A stretch of DNA of 64,000 nucleotides from Acinetobacter vivianii. GTDB taxonomy: Bacteria > Pseudomonadota > Gammaproteobacteria > Pseudomonadales > Moraxellaceae. This document shows positions 9,597 to 17,100 of this stretch, piece after piece. Numbering within the stretch: position 1 is the first letter of the stretch; every line of letters begins with the position of its first letter. Position numbers and translations under genes: made by a program. The DNA is taken from NCBI RefSeq assembly GCF_014635885.1, contig NZ_BMDR01000004.1, positions 310,001 through 374,000 on the forward strand. The letters run 5' to 3'. Under the pieces are notes generated by a model. The model saw only the letters and a list, made by a program, of their open reading frames with translations. It was not told the DNA's origin and did no database searches.

Positions 9597-9614
9597 TTTA
9601 AACGATTGTTTAAA
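9597..9614. promoter_or_regulatory. TetR-type operator, class B, hydrolase operon
   Basis: TTTAAACGATTGTTTAAA is an 18-bp palindrome with one mismatch, 16 bp upstream of the hydrolase start. It differs from the site at 11371-11388 at only one position, so both are probably bound by the same regulator, most simply the TetR encoded in this operon. Confidence 0.65.
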
Positions 9615-9679
9615 AATGTCTAAATTCTTACAATGTCAAATACTTAATAGTCTCACTTGGAATTTAATAAACTAAGAAA

Positions 9680-11356
9680 CTAGCTGTTATTTGCAACTGC
9701 TTGTTTGAGCTGGTTACGCATAATTTTTCCCACGGTCGTTTTAGGTAAATCCAGACGTAATTCAAATTTTTTTGGAACCTTATAAGCTGTCAAATGCTCC
9801 TGACAAAAGCTTATAACATTTTCAATAGTTAATGAATCATTGGAAGGAACAATATAGGCAAGCAAAGATTCACCTGTTTTGTCATCTGGGATACCTATAA
9901 CAGCAACATCCTGAATGTGAGGATGATTACCTAAGACAGCCTCAATCTCGTTTGGATAAACATTAAAACCAGAAACAATAACCATATCTTTTTTACGATC
10001 AAGTATGTAGATGTAACCATCTTGATCCATTTTAGCGATATCGCCGGTATGAAACCATCCTTCAATAAAAGGATTCTCTCGGGTATTTAGATAGCTTTGC
10101 ATAAGCTGCGGACCTTTAACACAGAGTTCCCCTTCATGACCAATAGGGACTTCCTGATTTTTATCATTCACAATTTTAATTTCATAAAATGGTAAAGGGA
10201 TTCCAACTGATGATTTCTTAAGCTCACTGATTAATGGATGCATGGTCGCTACACTTGCAATTTCAGTCATTCCAAATGCTTCATAGATTGGACTAATTGT
10301 ATTTTTCCATGCCTCTAAAGTGATAGGGCGCAATGCTGCTCCACCAGAAATACAACATCTCATACTTTTAGCTTCATCTTTAAACCAAGTCGTATTCAGT
10401 AGGGCTGAAAAAAGAGTTTCTACACCAGTAATCCATGAGATTTTGAAAGATGAAAAGGCTGGCCTTAAATTGTCAATTGGTTTGGGAGAGGGTACCAATA
10501 CATTGTGAGTTCCTTCTGAATAGAATAATAAAAAGTTTCCACAGAAAGCGATGACATGGTACATAGGGATAGCTGTTAATACTGTATCGTGCTCATTGAA
10601 GCCAAACCCATACGATTTGACATACTCATTACAATTCTGCACGAATGAAAGAATATTTTTATGGGTAATGATGGCTCCCTTACTTTTGCCTGTGGTACCC
10701 CCAGTATATTGATAGACCGCTACTTCATGATTGATATACTCATTTTTATTTAATGCGTCATGTCGCGATACGATCTCTATGAAACTTGCAGGTTGATGTG
10801 GTTTTTTATCATGAAAATCAATACTTTCTATTGAGCTATTTGTTGGAATGAAAAAGTCCTTTAATGAAACAGTGACGAGTTGGATATGTGCTAACTGTGC
10901 ATTTAATTCTATAATTTTTTCAAAATTACCCAATGCTTGTTCTAACAAAAATAAGACTTTTGTACCGCTATCTTGAAGTTGATGTTCACTTTCTCTCAAA
11001 GTATAGAGCGGATTAATATTTGTGACGATTGCACCAATTTTCCATGCAGCAAAAGTAATAATTGGATAATGAGGGCAATTGGCAAGTTGTATACCCACTA
11101 CATCACCCTTTGAAAGGTTTAGTGTATTTTTTAAATATGAAGCTAATTTGTTCGAATAATCATCAATTTGTTCAAAGCTAAGAGATTTAGATTTTCCGTC
11201 AGGTAGCACCATGCTAAATGCTGGATTCGACGAGAATTTTTCGGTCACATGATTCACGATTTCAATATAGTTTTCAGTTGAATATGGTCCTTGATCAATG
11301 AATTCTTGTAAAGTTTCTGGATAATTTTTTATCCATGGGCGTGATGCATATTCCAT
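9680..11356 (-). CDS. long-chain acyl-CoA ligase (FadD-like, AMP-forming)
   Basis: A 558-residue adenylate-forming enzyme, the usual FadD length. Motifs in order: P-loop YTGGTTGKSKGAI near residue 217, YEAFGMTEI near 360, GWFHTGDIAKMDQDGY and DRKKDMVIVSGFNVYPNE near 430-465, and the C-terminal TVGKIMRNQLK with the catalytic lysine. It would activate a carboxylic acid, probably a fatty acid, to its CoA ester using ATP. It is transcribed alone. A perfect class B palindrome at 11371-11388 sits 14 bp before the start and overlaps the expected promoter or leader region, which suggests repression by the TetR at 8093. It supplies substrate for the acyl-CoA enzymes at 1-5.5 kb. Confidence 0.93.
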   Translation of the reverse strand: MEYASRPWIKNYPETLQEFIDQGPYSTENYIEIVNHVTEKFSSNPAFSMVLPDGKSKSLSFEQIDDYSNKLASYLKNTLNLSKGDVVGIQLANCPHYPIITFAAWKIGAIVTNINPLYTLRESEHQLQDSGTKVLFLLEQALGNFEKIIELNAQLAHIQLVTVSLKDFFIPTNSSIESIDFHDKKPHQPASFIEIVSRHDALNKNEYINHEVAVYQYTGGTTGKSKGAIITHKNILSFVQNCNEYVKSYGFGFNEHDTVLTAIPMYHVIAFCGNFLLFYSEGTHNVLVPSPKPIDNLRPAFSSFKISWITGVETLFSALLNTTWFKDEAKSMRCCISGGAALRPITLEAWKNTISPIYEAFGMTEIASVATMHPLISELKKSSVGIPLPFYEIKIVNDKNQEVPIGHEGELCVKGPQLMQSYLNTRENPFIEGWFHTGDIAKMDQDGYIYILDRKKDMVIVSGFNVYPNEIEAVLGNHPHIQDVAVIGIPDDKTGESLLAYIVPSNDSLTIENVISFCQEHLTAYKVPKKFELRLDLPKTTVGKIMRNQLKQAVANNS

Positions 11357-11370
11357 ATGAAAACTCCTTT

Positions 11371-11388
11371 TTTAAACGATCGTTTAAA
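11371..11388. promoter_or_regulatory. TetR-type operator, class B, ligase gene
   Basis: TTTAAACGATCGTTTAAA is a perfect 18-bp palindrome centred on CGATCG, 14 bp upstream of the acyl-CoA ligase start. The ribosome binding site AAGGAGTTTT lies between palindrome and start codon. Confidence 0.7.
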
Positions 11389-11685
11389 TAATAATTTTAA
11401 AAAAAATGGGATGAACCCAATGCATTTAAATAATTATTCAATAAATATACAGTTGTCAATTGAATAAAAAAAAATCAATATTTTATTTATATTAAGTTTT
11501 TTATATCATTGAAAATCAATAATATTTTATTTATAACTTTATAGTCACATTAAATTTAATTCCTTGGTTTTTTGGAAAAATTAAATATATTCAGTGTCTT
11601 ATGTTTTAAATTTCATGTTATGAATTAAATTCATAGTCATGTATATGCAAAAGAGTATTTCATTCCTTCAATAAAAGAAGTAAAT
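11389..11685. other. AT-rich non-coding region before the porin gene
   Basis: About 300 bp of very AT-rich DNA between the divergent ligase and porin genes. I see poly-A and TTTAT runs but no reading frame of note and no clear sigma-70 pair. It probably holds the promoters of both genes. Confidence 0.5.
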
Positions 11686-11707
11686 TTGGTTAAATATTTT
11701 TAACCAA
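11686..11707. repeat. inverted repeat directly before the class A operator
   Basis: TTGGTTAAA (11686-11694) and TTTAACCAA (11699-11707) form a perfect 9-bp inverted repeat with a 4-nt centre. Its right arm overlaps the operator at 11703, so two palindromes share the AACCAA half-site directly before the porin start. Confidence 0.6.
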
Positions 11708-11716
11708 ACGTTCGTT
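11703..11716. promoter_or_regulatory. TetR-type operator, class A, porin gene
   Basis: ACCAAACGTTCGTT matches the palindromes at 5552 and 5652 and is likewise followed by TTAGTAT. Here the last A-T of that string are the first two bases of the ATG at 11721, so the operator abuts the start codon. Confidence 0.6.
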
Positions 11717-11720
11717 TAGT

Positions 11721-13010
11721 ATGAAAAAGAATATCGTTGCTGTTTCAATCTTAAGTTTTATGGGTGTTAATTCTGCGCTTGCTGCTGCTCTAGATCGATC
11801 AGGACAGCCTATCTTGCCTTTTTTACAAGATGGTAATTATTTTGAAGTTTCAGCATTTGCTTTAGATCCTCATGTTTCTGGAAAGGTTAAACCTGGAAAT
11901 CCCTCTCTATCCATTCTTAATGGTGCAAATGTTCATGATATGGGGGAAAGTTATTCTTTCGTAAATGCTGCATTGAAAGTTCAGGCAACAGAACATTTTT
12001 CAATAGGTTTACTTTACGATCAACCATTTGGCGCTAAAGCAAATTATTCTTCAGATGAATCTGTAATTCCAAAGGCTGTGCCAATAGTTGGTAACCAAGG
12101 AATGTTCCATAATGGTAATACTGGTGAATCCACAAATGCAGAAGTTAAATCTGAAAATATTTCTTTGATTATTGGTTTTCAACCAAATAAGAATTGGAAT
12201 CTTTATGTTGGCCCAGCTTATCAAAGTGTTAAGGGAAATGTGCAACTTCGTGGAATGACATATGGAGGAGTACAAGGATTAGGTGGATATACAGCAGATA
12301 TACCAGAAGATAGCAGTGTTGGATGGTTGGCTGGTGTGGCTTATGAGATTCCAGAAATTGCACTGAAAGCAGCGGTTACCTATAGATCTAGTATAGATCA
12401 TAAGTTTGATATACAAGAAGATCTAGGTGCACTAGAAGTATTAAAGCAGAACCCTGCATTTGGATATGTTGATGCAAAAACTAAAGTAACAACTCCTGAA
12501 TCAGTGAATTTAGATTTTCAGACAGGTTTAAATGACAAAACTTTATTATCGGCAAATATACGTTGGGTCAATTGGAAAGATTTTGTGATACGTCCACATG
12601 ACTTTGGTTTTGCATCTGAAATTCTAGCTCAACAACTTAGTCCTAGTTATAAAGATGGATTTAATCTCGCTGATTGGTCAAAAGATCAGTGGTCTGTTAA
12701 TTTAGGTTTGGGGAGAAAATTAAATGAGCAATGGGCTGTGAGTGGACAGTTAGGTTGGGATTCTGGTGCTGGAAATCCTGTCACTACGTTAGGACCTGTA
12801 GATGGATATTGGAGTGTAGGGGCTGGAGTACAATATAATCCTACTTCATCATATTTTGTAGCAGCAGGGGTCAAGTATTTCTGGTTAGGAGATGCGACTG
12901 CTCAAGCAGGATCTTATTCTGTACCTGGTAATTCATTGAATGCCCAGTCTTCTGAATTTAAAGATAATTATGCTATCGCATATGGCTTAAAGTTTGGATA
13001 TAAATTTTGA
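11721..13010 (+). CDS. FadL/OmpP1-type outer-membrane fatty-acid transporter
   Basis: A 429-residue outer-membrane beta-barrel protein of the OmpP1/FadL/TodX family. The signal peptide is MKKNIVAVSILSFMGVNSALA, with cleavage after ALA. The mature protein has alternating strands (LKVQATEHFSIGLLYDQPFG; NLYVGPAYQSVKG), the family-typical FGAKANY region and a terminal phenylalanine (LKFGYKF). It would let long-chain fatty acids or other hydrophobic compounds cross the outer membrane. It completes the locus functionally: uptake here, activation at 9.7-11.4 kb, degradation at 1-5.5 kb. No Shine-Dalgarno lies before the ATG; the class A operator ends four bases upstream. The start is still supported by the signal peptide. 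Confidence 0.93.
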   Translation: MKKNIVAVSILSFMGVNSALAAALDRSGQPILPFLQDGNYFEVSAFALDPHVSGKVKPGNPSLSILNGANVHDMGESYSFVNAALKVQATEHFSIGLLYDQPFGAKANYSSDESVIPKAVPIVGNQGMFHNGNTGESTNAEVKSENISLIIGFQPNKNWNLYVGPAYQSVKGNVQLRGMTYGGVQGLGGYTADIPEDSSVGWLAGVAYEIPEIALKAAVTYRSSIDHKFDIQEDLGALEVLKQNPAFGYVDAKTKVTTPESVNLDFQTGLNDKTLLSANIRWVNWKDFVIRPHDFGFASEILAQQLSPSYKDGFNLADWSKDQWSVNLGLGRKLNEQWAVSGQLGWDSGAGNPVTTLGPVDGYWSVGAGVQYNPTSSYFVAAGVKYFWLGDATAQAGSYSVPGNSLNAQSSEFKDNYAIAYGLKFGYKF

Positions 13011-13028
13011 TTTCTAAGTCAAAATTTA

Positions 13029-13114
13029 TTTACTAAATGAAAACTGATTTTGAAGTATTTTCTAACAATTGATCTCAATAACAAGTATTACCTAGGAAAT
13101 ACTTCATTTAGTAA
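13029..13114. repeat. interrupted long inverted repeat after the porin gene
   Basis: TTACTAAAT near 13030 pairs with ATTTAGTAA near 13106-13114. The inner block GAAGTATTTTCT (13052-13063) pairs with AGGAAATACTTC (13094-13105) with one mismatch. On the right the two blocks are contiguous; on the left 13 nt separate them. It may be the transcription terminator of the porin gene or a small mobile repeat. Confidence 0.5.
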
Positions 13115-13147
13115 GCTTAATTATGCTTAAAATTATAGGTTTGTTAT

Positions 13148-13411
13148 ATGAATAGTGAACTGATAATTAGTGTGGTTTATGAAACAAAGTGGTGTATGAG
13201 GATTCTTTTAGCTGCTGATTTGAAGATAAATAGATTTAATAAAATTCAAATTCACCTTGGAATAAGCCGTTCAGTTCTAGCTAGGAATCTAAACTTGTTG
13301 ATTCGATCGAATCTAATAAGAAAACAAACTATATCAAATACACAATACGAATATTACGAGCTAACAAAATTTGGGGAAATAATTGTAAAAAATTTTAAAG
13401 AATTGGAGTAA
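13148..13411 (+). CDS. small HxlR-like winged-helix regulator
   Basis: An 87-residue protein with the HxlR/MarR-like pattern: YETKWCMRILLAADLKINRF at the N-terminus (the W-x-x-x-IL element of HxlR proteins), then a recognition helix region GISRSVLARNLNLLIRSNL and a wing with IRKQ. The family is usually 100-130 residues, so this is a minimal or slightly shortened form. It contains a cysteine in the HxlR position (WC), which may or may not be redox-active. It is isolated, 140 bp after the porin gene, and its targets are unknown. Codon use is as AT-rich as the neighbours. Confidence 0.72.
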   Translation: MNSELIISVVYETKWCMRILLAADLKINRFNKIQIHLGISRSVLARNLNLLIRSNLIRKQTISNTQYEYYELTKFGEIIVKNFKELE

Positions 13412-13440
13412 CCAAAGCTAGACTTCATTTTATATTGATG

Positions 13441-13645
13441 ATGGACTTGTTGCACAAAGTAGTTCGTAATGTCTTGTTCAGTAGTATAATTCTCAGATGA
13501 ATAAATTTTTACCAAAAATCTATCGCACAATTAATAGGTCCCAATACTCAATTAAAAGGCAAACATGGTCGTAATTAAAACTATTTTAATACGACTATTC
13601 AGTGCAGTTTAATCGTTTAACTTTTGCAATCATTTTATTTTAGGG
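13441..13645 (+). mobile_element. IS5-family remnant with internal deletion
   Basis: GGACTTGTTGCACAAAGTAG near 13443 resembles an IS5-type terminal repeat. From 13498 the DNA reads MNKFLPKIYRTINRSQYSIK followed by GKHGRN, with stops. The remnant at 37.24 kb has the matching start (KPAPKIYRTTN), so both are decayed transposase 5' ends. Here the middle is deleted and the frame is broken several times. The mobile-element call is good; the exact limits are not. Confidence 0.6.
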
Positions 13646-13772
13646 GGAATTACCAATCTTTAATCTCATTTCATCGGGAAAAATTTTTCAGCGTCAAGCT
13701 GTGTCGTTTGATTGTTGATCAAATTGGTAATCAAGATATGATTTAATCTTTGTAACTTAAGGTATTCTTATC

Positions 13773-14021
13773 ATGTCAAAAAACTCAAAACAAACATCTA
13801 GTAAAGTTGGCTCACTAGCCTCAGATGTATTGCGTAATCCGTCCTCTTCAACAATTCAGAAAGAGCTTGCTGGATCTGCTCTAGCTCAGACCCATTCAGG
13901 TAAACAGACAAGCAGTGATATGGAGTCAAAGGCTTCAAAAGTATTACAAAGTGAAAAATATAGTGATGCTACAAAAACTTTAGCAGCTTCGGTACTTTCT
14001 CAATCCAATAAAGAAAGATAA
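13773..14021 (+). CDS. 82-residue serine/alanine-rich two-repeat protein
   Basis: A small polar protein made of two imperfect copies of a module of about 28 residues. Copy one has SKVGSLASDVLRNPSSS followed by KELAGSALAQ; copy two has SKASKVLQSEKYSDATK and TLAASVLSQ. A start at 13773 follows TAAGGTATT. There is no signal peptide or membrane segment; helical amphipathic repeats are likely. I have seen similar small proteins next to defence and mobile genes in several proteobacteria, but no function is known to me. It lies between an IS remnant and the large nuclease-STAND gene, which is convergent to it. Confidence 0.65.
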   Translation: MSKNSKQTSSKVGSLASDVLRNPSSSTIQKELAGSALAQTHSGKQTSSDMESKASKVLQSEKYSDATKTLAASVLSQSNKER

Positions 14022-14139
14022 TGTATTTCGCCTTGGACAGAGATATATTGAAAATGTATGCCCTGTCCAGTATGAAGTGAATAGTTTATTAGATAGATTT
14101 ATCTATTGGATTTCATATCCTACGTAGCGCTTCTATCAT

Positions 14140-17100
14140 TTAACTTAGAAGACCATTTTCTAAATGATTGGTCGTTCTTAGAACAAGTGAAGAATAAGCA
14201 TCTGACTGAAATAGATAGTCCCATATATCTAAACAAATGTTAAGAGTGTCGCTATCTTCATCATCTGTTGCTTCGTCATAAAGACGTTGTACAACTTTTA
14301 TAATTTCTGAGTCTTGGAACCTTTCATTTTTAGATTCACTATTGCTGGTTGAGTTAGTTGTTATATTAATAACTAATGTCAAAAGTGATGAGCTATATTC
14401 AGTGTAACTATCACTTTTGTTTTCAAAGTAATGAAATAAACCATATAGATTAAAATGAGCAGCTTTTGATTTGGCAAATATTTGAAATAGTTCTACTGAA
14501 TTTATTTTGTTCCAAAACTCATCATGTCCAACTGTACTACTAATTGAACGCAGTATGCCTTCATCGTTATCATTAACCAATATCTCAAAAGATGATTGCA
14601 ATTTTTCTAAATTTTCATCTCCATGCCCATCACATAAAAGCTGGTTAACTACAGACGTACAGCCTTCTTTTAGAATACCAGTGTCATTAAAAATGATTTT
14701 GAGTTCCTCCTGAAAGAGGTCATAAAAATACCAACGAGCATAAATTTGGCGTGCAGCCTCCTTACGAACGTCTTGATATTCTGAGCTTAACATTTTCAAA
14801 ACAAGTGAGATTAAATCTTCCTGATGCTCACCTTTAAAACCATTATTGAAAAAGTAATGTGACTCATAACCACAAGCCATTCTTAGGTCTTTGTTGCATA
14901 AAGCAAGAAATTGGGTGAAGGCAAAATCTTCGTCATAATTTAGCAAAGGAGCTAAGAGTTCCAGTGCCGCCAATTTTACTGCTGGATGAGGATCATTTAT
15001 AGCTAAATCTACAAAATGCTTATGAGACAAAGCATATTCTTTATCATTCCAAAAGAGCTCGGCAATAGCCAAATAAGCTTTACCTCTTACACAGTTAATT
15101 GTATTACCTCTAAGCTCTTCAGCTGAAATTACTTCTGGATCATTTCCCTTTTGAGGGTTGTAGATATTGAGCTTACCCTGTATTGGGTCCTTTGAATTTA
15201 TCGCTAAATATTCAATTTGTTCAATATATTGTGGAGACAATGTTTTTATACGAGTGTCTAATAAATCAATTAACGCGTGACCATCATCCATTAGTGAAAA
15301 GTGGGCTAATACTTGCTCAATTAATTCGATATGAGGGGATTGCCAACTATCACGATATGGTTCAGTAACATTCGATGAGCTGGAATCACGTAAGCCTCGA
15401 AAGAAGGCTTCAATATATTGACTATCAATATCTTTAGGTAAGGATAAGGCTAATCTACAAAAGCGAATAGGTTGATTCTTTGTAGCAGTAAATAATGCGT
15501 TTGAAAATTGATGGATACTTGCTTCTGCTAGAGTATCTCCATTAATACGTTTTAATCTAAATGAATTAAACTCTTTAGCAGGCGTGAGAATCAAATTAGT
15601 CCATGCTTGATCAGAAAGATGATTAGCGTTGCGTATAGGAGAGGTGACCCAACCACTATTTATTTCGTAACTTTTACAAAAATCTGATGATTTAGATTGA
15701 CCAAACTTACGGTTAAGTATCTGGATCATTTCTTCTGCTTGGATAGACCGCCTTTTTTTATCAAGTTTTGGCAGTAAGAAGTACTGAGTTTCTCCCCAAT
15801 AATGAGAGAAATACCCTGTTCTTCTATATTTAAGCTGTCTTTTTATATCGTCATAATCAAAGGAAGAAAAAAATAAAATTCGATTTTCTAATTCATGAAA
15901 TAAGGTTTTTGAACAGAATGGAGAAAATTTTTCAATTATTTTTCCTGATAATATCCATGCTGGCTCTTTGTAGGTATTTCCGCATTCAAAACGTATTTCA
16001 GGATTGGATAAAATCCATTCAATGATAAAATCTGAATAATTAGGTGATAGATATATGATAATTTTAGCTAATATATGATTAAATACAAAATTTTTGTTGC
16101 TGCTATAGCCGTGAATTAACTCAAACAAAAGATTAGATTGGTCATATAAGTTCTCAGCTGATTTTTCGAGTAATTCAATTATTCCATGAATTAGATTAGC
16201 TACAGGGTCATTATTGTATCTAGTATTTTTAGATAACCAGTGATAGGGTTGTTCATCATTATCTGTACTGCTTAAGAGATTAGATAAGCGAGCAAGTAAT
16301 CTACGAATAGTTTCTTGGGGAATTGCATCAGCGAGAGTAATTATTTCATCCAGTTCGATACTTGACCAGTTATCTCTATTTGAAAATTTGGGTTTGCTAG
16401 AACGTTTTTCAGAATAATAATCAATTTCTATAATATCTTTATAATGATCCAGCATTAACTCAATCAGGTCTAAGGCTCGTAGGGGATTTTTTCTAGAAAG
16501 ATCTTTCCAGTTGATAAAATTCACATAACAGCCTACTGCTATAAGCTGTTTGCGTACTTCAAACATTTCTACTGAGTCATTAGCTATTTCCCAGCATAAG
16601 GTGTTATAGACATATCTATCCCATTGTTCAGTCTTCCCTATAAATGGTTTCATTTCAGAGAGAACAAGATCTGGTGAATAGTCTGCAATCGATCTAAGTA
16701 ATCTTAAAGTAATATCTAGCAATTCAGGATTATGGTCATTTAGCCAACTATTCAAATACTTTTTTTCTGAAAGATAGGATAAAATTGCGACATTTTCATA
16801 ACAGCTGTTGTTTAGGAACTTAATAAATAAGCCAGGTTCTGCAATAATTTCATCAATTAAGAGCTTAGCTGGTTTTTTTAAATCTTTTATATTTTTTAGT
16901 GAATTAAGGGCTAAATACTTTAAGTGAAATCTTATATTTTCATTAAAAATTATTGCTCTAATGCTATTGCAGAATGTGGTTTGATCTGTTTCAAGTAAAA
17001 GGTTGAGAGCATATTTTAAATGCTCACGCTTTGTTAACGTTTGTTCGCTACGGTTCCCAAGCATTTGAATTAGATTATCTGTAGATATCATAGCCTCATT

